8,325 bases of DNA from Candidatus Segetimicrobium genomatis. Lineage in GTDB: Bacteria > Sysuimicrobiota > Sysuimicrobiia > Sysuimicrobiales > Segetimicrobiaceae. Each line of letters starts with the position of its first letter. The first letter of the stretch is position 1. The notes beneath the pieces were generated by a model, which had not been told where the DNA came from, made no database searches, and saw nothing but the letters and a program-made list of their open reading frames with translations. The stretch covers positions 8,588-16,912 of the forward strand of contig VBAN01000073.1 in assembly GCA_005882445.1 (NCBI GenBank), given 5' to 3'. The position numbers and the translations under genes were made by a program. Shown one piece after another: positions 1-6,416 of the stretch.

Positions 1-1338
1 TCCGGGATTGAAATACCCCACCTCGTGGGGGGCCGCGGGGTTCGAGATGTCGACGACCCGGAGGCCCGACGAGTACCAGGTAAAGAAGGCGAGCTTCGCA
101 TCGTTCGGATTGTCCACGCCCAGGTAGTGCGACGAGTACATCGCGTTGTCGCCGAGGGACTGGGTGCAGTTGGCCGCATCCTGTACCTGGAGCGAAAACG
201 TCGAGACCTGCACCGGGTTCGTTTCGTCCGTGACGTCGAGGATCCGGGCCGACCCCCACGGGCAGAAGTCTGTTCTGAACGTCTCGTCCATGGCCAGGAC
301 ATAGCGGCGCCCGGCGATGCGGACGATAGACGTCGAGTGCGAGAGGCCGGCCGGGAGACCCCACGTGAGCACGGGGCCGACCCGGTGGAGCACCGGGTTG
401 GGCTTCCCCTGCACGACCTCGGACGTGTCGAGGATGACCATCCCGTTTCTGGTCGGCGGCGTCGAGATGGCCTGGCTGAGCTGGACATTGACGTAGATGC
501 GGGTGCCGTCCCCGGCGAGGGCGTCGTCTTCGCCCAGGATGCTGAGATCGTGGGCGATGCTTTTCGGCATTCCCGCCTCGTCGCTGAGGTCCCACGTCGT
601 GAGCAGCCGGGGGTGCGCCAGATCCTGCACGTCGATCACCATGATGGACGGCCCCGGTGACCCGCCGAAATTCGTCACGTAGATCTTGTCGCGCCAGATC
701 TGAAACTCGTGCGGAATGATCGGGCCGAAATCGTAGGTCCCGACCAGGACCGGATGGCCGCAGTCGCCTGGCGGCACCCGATAGAGCTGCAGCAGGTTCG
801 GTCCCGGGGGATCCCCGAATGCCGTGAAATCGCTCCACGGCATGACGGCCATGATCCGGGATGTCTGGCTTCCGTGCACCTGCGACGCCCGCGTTCCGGG
901 AATGCCGGGGAAGATCTCCACCAGCCGCGGCCGTCGGGGGTCGGAGACCTTGAGGACCGCCAGACCGGCGAGTTGGTGGGCGGCGCCGTAATACGCCGAC
1001 ACATAGGCGCAGTCATCGACCCAGCCGAGGTTCCCATTCAGGCCCCGGTTCAGGATCGAGTTGTGTCCAACGAGGCTCACGTTCTGCGAGTAGCCGCGCA
1101 GCGACCGGCCGCTCTGCTGGTCCGCAAGCGGCACCTCTCCCTGAAGGAGCGGTTCCGGGCCGCCCCCGCCGCCGTGATGGTCATCGTCGTCATGTCCGAG
1201 CGGGGGCAGAAGCGGCATCTGCGCCCGAAGGGGCTGCCCCGGTTGGCCCCCCGACATGGGAGACGTCACGAGGAGCAGGCACGACAACATGGCGCAGCCG
1301 ATCTGAGGGGCGAGGATGGTGATCGCGCGGCGATTCAT
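1..1338 (-). CDS. Exported LVIVD-type beta-propeller protein, copy C (3' end outside window)
   Basis: An open frame runs from ATG at 1338-1336 to the window edge (446 codons, no stop). GGGAGGG at 1343-1349, four bases upstream, supports the start, and copies A and B begin at the same aligned position. Residues 12-27 are hydrophobic, after a basic start (MNRR), suggesting a signal peptide or anchor. A linker follows that is unique to this copy: His49, Asp50-53, His54-55, Gly56-60. The body has propeller-like strands ending in V-x-D-x-(S/T)-D/N-P motifs, such as LAVLKVSDP, ARILDVTDET and LRVVDISNP, which resemble LVIVD repeats. Cysteines in DDCAYV, GDCGHP, DFCPWGS and ANCTQS and histidines in HGSQ, PHEFQIW, AHDLSI, LSHS and SSHYLG are shared with A and B. 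Molecular function is unknown; the family call is by motif resemblance only. It is probably membrane-attached or secreted. Confidence 0.8.
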   Translation of the reverse strand, partial: MNRRAITILAPQIGCAMLSCLLLVTSPMSGGQPGQPLRAQMPLLPPLGHDDDDHHGGGGGPEPLLQGEVPLADQQSGRSLRGYSQNVSLVGHNSILNRGLNGNLGWVDDCAYVSAYYGAAHQLAGLAVLKVSDPRRPRLVEIFPGIPGTRASQVHGSQTSRIMAVMPWSDFTAFGDPPGPNLLQLYRVPPGDCGHPVLVGTYDFGPIIPHEFQIWRDKIYVTNFGGSPGPSIMVIDVQDLAHPRLLTTWDLSDEAGMPKSIAHDLSILGEDDALAGDGTRIYVNVQLSQAISTPPTRNGMVILDTSEVVQGKPNPVLHRVGPVLTWGLPAGLSHSTSIVRIAGRRYVLAMDETFRTDFCPWGSARILDVTDETNPVQVSTFSLQVQDAANCTQSLGDNAMYSSHYLGVDNPNDAKLAFFTWYSSGLRVVDISNPAAPHEVGYFNPG

Positions 1339-1476
1339 TGTTCCCTCCCGAATGTCAACGGTTTTGACGGGCTTCTCCGAACGGCCCGTCACGCTCCTTC
1401 AATAGGCACCGTCTTGTGAAGCGTCCGCGACGGCGATGGGGACGCCCGGGGGCCGGGCCGTCTGCGGGGCCCGGGG
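1339..1476 (-). other. Intergenic leader between copies B and C with competing hairpins
   Basis: These 138 bases separate copy B's stop from copy C's start, unlike the 27 bases between A and B. Read on the minus strand, a perfect 7-bp GC stem (1468-1474 with 1453-1459, 8-nt loop) lies just after copy B's stop. A perfect 8-bp stem TGACGGGC/GCCCGTCA (1384-1391 with 1365-1372, 11-nt loop) follows. A smaller GTCAA/TTGAC stem (1364-1368 with 1354-1358) shares bases 1365-1368 with the previous one, so the two cannot form together. The ribosome binding site of copy C comes right after. No T-run follows any stem, so a classical intrinsic terminator is not supported. No convincing promoter was found; a TTGACA at 1353-1358 is too close to the start codon to act as a -35 box for this gene. 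Confidence 0.45.
1453..1474 (-). other. GC hairpin just after copy B's stop
   Basis: CCGGGCC and GGCCCGG form a perfect 7-bp stem with an 8-nt loop, starting three bases after the TAG stop of copy B. It could slow polymerase or protect the 3' end of the A-B message. There is no U-tract after it, so it is not called a terminator. Confidence 0.35.
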
Positions 1477-3012
1477 CTACTTGTTCGTGTCCGCCGGGGC
1501 GATGCCGGTCGCCGGGGGGGTGATCCCCGTGGCGGCGCTGGTCCCCATCAGGATCGGCGGTTGGTATTTCACCACCCAAAACCCGCCGTAGACCGAGGTG
1601 AACCAGATGATGCCCTGGTAGTACCGGACATACGAGATCGAGTAGTCCACGTTCCGGTTGAAGAAATGGTTGAGGAAGGGGTCAAAGAAGAGTGTGTTCG
1701 GTGTCGCGCCCGGAATGTAATACCCCATCTCGTGGGGGGCCGCGGGGTTCGAGATGTCGACGACCCGGAGGCCCGACGAGTACCAGGTAAAGAACGCGAG
1801 CTTCGCATCGTTTGGATTGTCCACGCCCAGGTAGTGGGCCGAGTACATCGCGTTGTCGCCGAGGGATTGGGTGCAGTTGGCCGGATCCTGGACCTGGAGC
1901 GAAAACGTCGAGACCTGCACCGGGCGCGTCTCGTCTTGGACGTCGATAATCCGGGCCGATCCCCACGGGCAAAACGTCGTGCTGAACGTTTCGTCTTGGG
2001 CAATGACATACCGGCGCCCGGCGATGCTGACAATCGCGGCGCTGTGGGACAGGCAGCAGAGCAGGGGCCACCTGAGAACAGGGCTGACCCGCTTGAGCAC
2101 CGGGTTGGGCTTCCCCTGGACGACCTCGCTCGTATCGAGGATGACCATCCCGTTTCTCGTCGGCGGCAGCCCGATGGGCTGGCTGAGCTGGATATTGACG
2201 TAGATGCGGCTGCCGTCCCCGGCGAGGGCGTCGTCTTCGCCCAGGATACTGAGATCGTGAGCGATGCTCTTGGGCATGCCGGGATCGTTGAGCAGATCCC
2301 ACGTGGTCAAGAGCAGAGGGTGCGCCATGTCCTTCGCGTCGATCACCATGAGGGACGGTCCGGGCGACCCGCCGAAGTTCGTCACGTAGATCTTGTCGCG
2401 CCAGATCTGAAACTCATGCGGGATGATCGGGCCGAAGTCATAGGTCCCGATCAGGACCGGGTGGCTGCAGTCGCCCGGCGGCACCTGATAGAGCTGCAGC
2501 AGGTTCGGTCCCGGGGGATCCCCGAATGCCGTGAAATCGCTCCAGGACATGGCGGCCATCATCCGGGACGCCTGGCTTCCGTGCACCTGCGATGCCCGCG
2601 TTCCGGGGGTTCCGGGGAAGATCTCCACCAGCCGCGGATTTGCCGGATCCGTGACGCTGACGACCGCAAGGCCGGCGAATGGGTGGGTTCCGCCGTAGTA
2701 CGCCGATACGTAGGCGCAGTCATCGACCCAGCCGAGGTTCCCATTCATGCCCCGGTTCAGGATCGAATTGCGTCCGACGAGGCCCACGTTCAGCGCGTAC
2801 GCGCTCAGTGACCGGCCGCTCTGCTGATCCGCGAGCGCCACCTCTCCCTGCAGGGGCGGTCCCGGTGGGACCACGGGAGGCGCGCTCACCACCTGAGCGC
2901 GAAGGGGCTGCCCGGGCTGCCCCCCTGACATGGGAGAGGTCAGGAGCAGCAGGCACGCCAGGATGGCGCAGCCGGCCTCAGGGCCGATGATGTTGATCCT
3001 ATGGCCGCTCAT
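1477..3012 (-). CDS. Exported LVIVD-type beta-propeller protein, copy B
   Basis: This is a complete 511-residue protein from ATG at 3012-3010 to TAG at 1479-1477. GGAG at 3021-3024, eight bases upstream, supports the start, as does alignment with A and C. Residues 11-27 are hydrophobic and are followed by the shared SPMSGGQPGQPLRAQ and a Pro-rich linker (41-53), suggesting export with a flexible stalk. Propeller-like repeats include LAVVSVTDP (115-123), LMVIDAKD (221-228), ARIIDVQDE (353-361) and LRVVDISNP (415-423). Shared cysteines are 99, 182, 348 and 380. Copy B alone has a vicinal Cys319-Cys320 pair where A and C read Ala-Gly. It also has a C-terminal tail of about 25 residues with repeated ATGI units that A lacks. 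It lies 27 bases after A, probably co-transcribed with it. Enzymatic or binding function is not recognised. Confidence 0.88.
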   Translation of the reverse strand: MSGHRINIIGPEAGCAILACLLLLTSPMSGGQPGQPLRAQVVSAPPVVPPGPPLQGEVALADQQSGRSLSAYALNVGLVGRNSILNRGMNGNLGWVDDCAYVSAYYGGTHPFAGLAVVSVTDPANPRLVEIFPGTPGTRASQVHGSQASRMMAAMSWSDFTAFGDPPGPNLLQLYQVPPGDCSHPVLIGTYDFGPIIPHEFQIWRDKIYVTNFGGSPGPSLMVIDAKDMAHPLLLTTWDLLNDPGMPKSIAHDLSILGEDDALAGDGSRIYVNIQLSQPIGLPPTRNGMVILDTSEVVQGKPNPVLKRVSPVLRWPLLCCLSHSAAIVSIAGRRYVIAQDETFSTTFCPWGSARIIDVQDETRPVQVSTFSLQVQDPANCTQSLGDNAMYSAHYLGVDNPNDAKLAFFTWYSSGLRVVDISNPAAPHEMGYYIPGATPNTLFFDPFLNHFFNRNVDYSISYVRYYQGIIWFTSVYGGFWVVKYQPPILMGTSAATGITPPATGIAPADTNK

Positions 3013-3020
3013 GACGCTGG

Positions 3021-3024
3021 CTCC
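3021..3024 (-). promoter_or_regulatory. Ribosome binding site of copy B
   Basis: GGAG on the minus strand lies eight bases before the ATG at 3012, inside the 27-base gap after copy A's stop. It fits independent initiation of B on a shared A-B message. Confidence 0.5.
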
Positions 3025-3039
3025 AGGCTCACCGTCGGC

Positions 3040-4503
3040 TCACGTCCCACAGACGGGTGGTTGGTAGTGGACCACCCAGAAGCCGCCGTAGATCGTGGAG
3101 AACCAGATGTTGCCCTGGTAGAAGCGGACATAGGAATACGCGTAGTCCACATTCCGATTGAAGAACCTGGTGAGGATGAAATCGGAGAAGACGCTGCTCG
3201 TGGTCGCTCCGGGAACGAAATACCCCACCTCGCGCGGATTGTACGGGTTCGAGATGTCGACGACCCGGAGGCCCGACGAGTACCACGTGAAGAAGGCCAG
3301 CTTGGCATCGTTCGGATTGTCCACGCCCAGGTAGTGCGCCGAGTATATCCCGTGATCGGCAAGGGCCTGGGGGCAGGTGGCCGGGTCCGAGGTATGGAGC
3401 GCGAATGTCGAGGTCTGCATCGGGCGCGTCTCGTCTGTGACGTCGATGATCCGGGCCGAGCCCCACGGGCAGTAGGCCGTGGTGAACGTCTCGTCTTGGG
3501 CAAGGATATACCGGCGTCCGGCGATGCTGACGATATACGTCGAGTGCGAGAGGCCGGCCGGGAGAGGCCACGTGAGCACCGGGCCGACCCGGTGAAGCAC
3601 CGGGGTGGGCTTCCCGGCAGCGACCTCGGACGTGTCGAGGATGACCATCCCGTTCCTGTTCGGCGGCCACGAGATGGCCTGGCTGAGCTGGACATTGACG
3701 TAGATGCGGGTGCCGTCTCCGGCGAGAGCATCGTCTTCGCCCAGGATGCTGAGGTCGTGGGCGACGCTCTTGGGCATGCCCGGCTCATCGCTGAGGTCCC
3801 ACGTCGTGAGCAGCCGGGGGTGCGCCATGTCCTTCACGTCGATCACCATCAGGGAGGGCCCGGGCGACCCGCCGAAGTTCGTCACGTAGATCTTGTCGTG
3901 CCAGATCTGAAACTCGTGCGGGACGATCGGGCCGAAGTCGTAGGTCCCGGTCAAGATCGGATGCGCACAGTCGTTGAGAGGCACCTGATAGATCTGCAGC
4001 TGGTTCGGCCCCAGGGGATCGCTGAAGATCGTCCAGTCGGCAAACGTCATGACGACGAGCATCCGCCAGGTCTGGCTGCCGTGGACCTGTCCTTCTCGCG
4101 TGCCGGGGGTTCCGGGGAAGATATTGACCAGCTGAGGATTCTGCGGGTCGGAGACCTTGAGGACCGCCAGGCCTGTAAATTGGTGGGTCCCGCCGTAGTA
4201 CGGGGCAACATAGGCGCAGTCATCGATCCAGCCGAGGTTCCCATTGAAGCCCCGGTTCAGGATCGAGTTGTGTCCGAGTACGCTCACGTTCAACGAGTAT
4301 GGATTCAGCGACCGGCCGCTCTGTTGGTCCACGAGCGTCACTTGTCCTTGCAGAGGCTGTAGCAGGGGAGGGCCGCTCACCACCTGCGCGCGAAGAGGCT
4401 GCCCAGGCTGGCCCCCCGACATGGGCGAGATGGCGAGGAGCACGCACGCCAGGATGACGCAGCCGATCTCAGGACCGATGATGTTGAACCCGCTCCGCCT
4501 CAT
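3040..4503 (-). CDS. Exported LVIVD-type beta-propeller protein, copy A (first of the tandem)
   Basis: The product is 487 residues, from ATG at 4503-4501 to TGA at 3042-3040. The frame stays open upstream to an ATG at 4611, but the 4503 start is preferred: GGGGAGGG lies seven bases before it, and from there the sequence aligns with the starts of B and C (basic residues, hydrophobic 12-27, then SPMSGGQPGQPLRAQ). Repeats with propeller-strand character are LAVLKVSDP (112-120), LMVIDVKD (218-225), ARIIDVTDE (350-358) and LRVVDISNP (412-420), each followed by a P-x-x-V/L pattern typical of LVIVD repeats. Cys96, 179, 345 and 377 are shared by all copies and could form disulfides outside the cytoplasm. 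His107, 141, 181, 196, 228, 249, 320 and 390 are also shared. The tail is short and ends PPVCGT, with an extra Cys485. Function is unknown. Confidence 0.88.
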   Translation of the reverse strand: MRRSGFNIIGPEIGCVILACVLLAISPMSGGQPGQPLRAQVVSGPPLLQPLQGQVTLVDQQSGRSLNPYSLNVSVLGHNSILNRGFNGNLGWIDDCAYVAPYYGGTHQFTGLAVLKVSDPQNPQLVNIFPGTPGTREGQVHGSQTWRMLVVMTFADWTIFSDPLGPNQLQIYQVPLNDCAHPILTGTYDFGPIVPHEFQIWHDKIYVTNFGGSPGPSLMVIDVKDMAHPRLLTTWDLSDEPGMPKSVAHDLSILGEDDALAGDGTRIYVNVQLSQAISWPPNRNGMVILDTSEVAAGKPTPVLHRVGPVLTWPLPAGLSHSTYIVSIAGRRYILAQDETFTTAYCPWGSARIIDVTDETRPMQTSTFALHTSDPATCPQALADHGIYSAHYLGVDNPNDAKLAFFTWYSSGLRVVDISNPYNPREVGYFVPGATTSSVFSDFILTRFFNRNVDYAYSYVRFYQGNIWFSTIYGGFWVVHYQPPVCGT

Positions 4504-4568
4504 TCCTTCGCCCTCCCCAGGGTCCCAGGTCTGCGGGTTCCCGCATGTGCAGGTGAACGATATTTCAT
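4500..4568 (-). CDS. Possible 22-codon leader ORF coupled to copy A
   Basis: An ATG at 4568-4566, preceded by GGTGG at 4575-4579 with a six-base gap, opens a frame of 22 codons (starts MKYRSPAHAG, ends GRAKE). Its TGA at 4502-4500 overlaps the ATG of copy A as ATGA. That arrangement is typical of translational coupling. The peptide is short, basic and unlike any family I recognise, and the overlap could be chance. Confidence 0.25.
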   Translation of the reverse strand: MKYRSPAHAGTRRPGTLGRAKE

Positions 4569-4774
4569 TTTCTTCCACCGGATTTATCCAGATCTTACTG
4601 TGTCCCGGCATTCTGAGACGGCCAATCCGGTGAACCCCCTAGCCAATGCAGGGAAATTCCCCATCATTCCCCCGGTCATATATGGATAGCCGAACGGTGA
4701 TTGGTCGCAGTCGAGAGAGGGAGGAATGGCTATGAGAGCACGGACAGGTGTTCGGGTGAGACCGGAATAGCCCT
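4504..4774. other. Intergenic region between the hydroxylase operon and the propeller cluster
   Basis: These 271 bases hold no confident gene. They contain the 11-base palindrome GGGAAATTCCC (4651-4661) and the 8-base palindrome CATATATG (4677-4684). GCCAAT occurs twice on the plus strand (4621-4626 and 4642-4647), 21 bases apart, which is two helical turns, and a related ATTGGT lies at 4700-4705 in the opposite direction. This is the logical place for the promoter and operator of the propeller cluster, but no good -35/-10 pair was found on the minus strand. No hairpin plus T-run terminator was found after the DUF2877 gene either, so read-through from upstream is possible. Confidence 0.45.
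4511..4518 (-). promoter_or_regulatory. Ribosome binding site that sets the start of copy A
   Basis: GGGGAGGG lies seven bases before the ATG at 4503. It favours this start over the in-frame ATG at 4611, whose extra 36 residues have no match in copies B and C. Confidence 0.6.
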
Positions 4775-5722
4775 TCAGGCGGCCGTGGCCGGCGAATCGT
4801 GGATCGCCCGCATGGCGATGACAAATCCGGCGAGCATGTCCGCCCCCGAGGTCTCCCCGGTCTGCATCACCGCGCGGGCGGATGCTGCGATCGCGGGCGG
4901 CTCCCCCGCCGCAAGGGCCGCGAGGAGCCGGTGCCACCGGTCGTTGGCTTCGCCCGCATGCGCCGCCTTGAGATACGCCGCGCTGATTTCGTGCGTCCGG
5001 GGCGCCGCCGTTTCCAGCAGCATGGCGCCGATCTCGCCCAGTTCCGCATCGGCCCGGTATTGCTGCACGAGCGCCAGGGCGAGCAGCACGCCGGCGAGGA
5101 AGTCGTCCCCGGCGGGCGTCAGGCCGGGCCCGAGGCCGGCCAGCGAAGAGGTCACGACCTTGAGCCCTCGCCGGTTCCGGTTCGCCAGCCCCTCGGCCAC
5201 CCCGGCCATCAGGGCGTGGCACCGGGGGAAGTGAGGGACCTTGAGCAGCCTTGCAGGAAGATCGTCCTCCTCGAGATAGGGCAGCAGGTGGGTCAGGCTC
5301 TTGTCCGGGGGGTCGGTGGTGGCGGCCTCGAACAGGACCGCGAGCGACCGGCGGAGGAGATCCGGGTCGGCCCCGAGAGCGACATAGGGCTTGGGATCCC
5401 AGAGTTCCGCCTTCGCCAGCCCCACGTCCAGGCTGGCGCTCAGCATGAGGACCTCCCCGTTTGACCGGACCGTCTCGCCGACAGAAAGCTGCTGGAACGG
5501 TGGGGCGGCGGAGCCGGGGATGACCAGATTGAGGGGGCCGTTGCCGAGGTGCTCCTGGACGATCGCGTAGATCTCCCCGTCTTCATCCATCAGGTAGCAG
5601 CTGCGCGGATGCACCCCCAAAATCTCGCCGCTCCACCCTTCCTGGCGGACGGCCCGGGCAACCCGCCAACTCATCGAGAGCGCCTCAACCCGGTCGGTCA
5701 TTGCCTGGTTCACCGCATGCAC
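4775..5722 (-). CDS. DUF2877 / AllH-family protein (oxamate carbamoyltransferase subunit-like)
   Basis: This 315-residue protein starts at GTG 5722-5720; AGGGGAG at 5728-5734 with a five-base spacer decides this over internal starts such as ATG at 5701. Three motifs mark the DUF2877 family: LGPGLTPAGDDFLAG (197-211), SAAYLKAAHAGEAN (247-260) and GETSGADMLAG (289-299). The N-terminal half is a variable beta-rich region. In E. coli the family member AllH (formerly YlbF) works with AllF/FdrA and AllG in the oxamate carbamoyltransferase step of anaerobic allantoin use. No FdrA or AllG partner is visible here, so that reaction is not assigned. The gene begins 67 bases after the coxS-like stop, on the same strand, and is probably the last gene of the hydroxylase operon. 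Its presence hints at a nitrogen-heterocycle pathway rather than CO oxidation; this is inference. Confidence 0.85.
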   Translation of the reverse strand: MHAVNQAMTDRVEALSMSWRVARAVRQEGWSGEILGVHPRSCYLMDEDGEIYAIVQEHLGNGPLNLVIPGSAAPPFQQLSVGETVRSNGEVLMLSASLDVGLAKAELWDPKPYVALGADPDLLRRSLAVLFEAATTDPPDKSLTHLLPYLEEDDLPARLLKVPHFPRCHALMAGVAEGLANRNRRGLKVVTSSLAGLGPGLTPAGDDFLAGVLLALALVQQYRADAELGEIGAMLLETAAPRTHEISAAYLKAAHAGEANDRWHRLLAALAAGEPPAIAASARAVMQTGETSGADMLAGFVIAMRAIHDSPATAA

Positions 5723-5727
5723 CGCAT

Positions 5728-5734
5728 CTCCCCT
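5728..5734 (-). promoter_or_regulatory. Ribosome binding site deciding the GTG start of the DUF2877 gene
   Basis: AGGGGAG lies five bases before GTG at 5722. No comparably placed site precedes the later ATG at 5701. Confidence 0.55.
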
Positions 5735-5760
5735 GGTTCTTGTCCTCCGCGCCGATCCGC

Positions 5761-5780
5761 GGGCGCGCTGGCGGGCGCCC
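5761..5780 (-). other. GC hairpin between the coxS-like and DUF2877 genes
   Basis: GGGCGC and GCGCCC form a 6-bp stem with an 8-nt loop within the 67-base gap. There is no T-run. It may modulate expression of the last gene relative to the hydroxylase genes, or may simply reflect high GC. Confidence 0.2.
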
Positions 5781-5789
5781 CGAGGCCGC

Positions 5790-6416
5790 CTAGCGCTTCG
5801 GTCCGCTGCGCCGCTTGGCGGTCTTCCCCGAATGCCGCGGGCGCTGGGAGGCCGCCGGGGTGCCGTCCGTTTTGCGCGGCGCCGCCATCACGTCGGTCGC
5901 GCGCGACGGGGCCGCGGTCCGGGTCTCGCGCCGGGCGCCGGATGCGGCGGCGAGCGTGGACGCCGCCGCGGCCACCGCCTTGACGATGTTCTGATAGCCT
6001 GTGCACCGGCACAGGTTGCCGGCCAGGCCCTCCCGGATCTCGCGTTCGGTCGGCTGCGGGTTATCGTTGAGAAACTCGACCGTGGTCATGAGAAACCCCG
6101 GCGTGCAGAACCCGCACTGGAGCGCGTGGTGGTCCCAGTAGGCCTGCTGAATCGGATGCAGCCGGTCGCCGTCGGCCAACCCCTCCACCGTCGTCAACTC
6201 GGCGCCCTCCGCCTGGACGGCAAACATGAGACACGACCGGACGGTCTGGCCGTCCATGAGGATCGTGCAGGCGCCGCAGACGCCGTGCTCGCAGCCCAGG
6301 TGGGTCCCGGTGAGTCCGCAGTCTTCCCGGATGAAGTCGGCCAGGGTTTTCCGGGGCTCGGCCTCCCCCGTGTAGGTTGTCCCGTTGACGCGCAGAGTGA
6401 TCCGCCGCAGCGGCAT
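5790..6416 (-). CDS. coxS: Molybdenum hydroxylase iron-sulfur subunit (CoxS-like) with a basic C-terminal tail
   Basis: The product is the small electron-transfer subunit, carrying two [2Fe-2S] clusters that pass electrons from the molybdenum site to FAD. From ATG 6416-6414 it has 208 residues; a GTG directly before it (6419-6417) is an equally possible start. Cys42, 47, 50 and 62 form the plant-ferredoxin-type cluster (GCEHGVCGAC). Cys101, 104, 136 and 138 form the second cluster (QCGFCTPG and LCRCTGYQNI). The family usually ends soon after GYQNIV, at about 160 residues. Here about 48 more residues follow (161-208), rich in Ala, Ser, Thr and Pro, with 14 Arg/Lys against three acidic residues. 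The start overlaps the coxM-like stop, indicating coupling. The symbol follows CO dehydrogenase naming; the substrate of the complex is not established. Confidence 0.92.
   Translation of the reverse strand: MPLRRITLRVNGTTYTGEAEPRKTLADFIREDCGLTGTHLGCEHGVCGACTILMDGQTVRSCLMFAVQAEGAELTTVEGLADGDRLHPIQQAYWDHHALQCGFCTPGFLMTTVEFLNDNPQPTEREIREGLAGNLCRCTGYQNIVKAVAAAASTLAAASGARRETRTAAPSRATDVMAAPRKTDGTPAASQRPRHSGKTAKRRSGPKR

Noticed and set aside
1141..1200. GC-rich trinucleotide run read as a DNA repeat element
   Set aside because: It is in frame and coding for the linker of copy C; the repeat units are too short and imperfect to call a separate element.
1353..1358. TTGACA on the minus strand as a -35 promoter box for copy C
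   Set aside because: It lies only about 15 bases before the start codon, leaving no room for a -10 box and transcription start.
1355..1579. 74-codon minus-strand frame bridging the end of copy B and the B-C gap
   Set aside because: It overlaps copy B's coding end out of frame and has low-complexity composition. The gap is better explained as a leader with hairpins.
3001..4362. Long plus-strand open frame (about 453 codons) opposite copy A
   Set aside because: It is antisense to a gene with clear protein-family features. Similar Arg/Val/Asp/His-rich frames lie opposite copies B (1561-2811) and C (25-660) because the sense genes are paralogs with GC-rich third positions. No start context or family motif was seen.
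4504..4611. N-terminal extension of copy A from the ATG at 4611
   Set aside because: The 36 extra residues are hydrophilic, would place the hydrophobic export segment internally, and have no counterpart in B or C. A better ribosome binding site precedes 4503.
4726..4770. 14-codon plus-strand ORF (MAMRARTGVRVRPE) behind a strong GGGAGG site
   Set aside because: The ribosome binding site is good, but the ORF is tiny, faces against all neighbours and has no promoter or family. It is likely chance.
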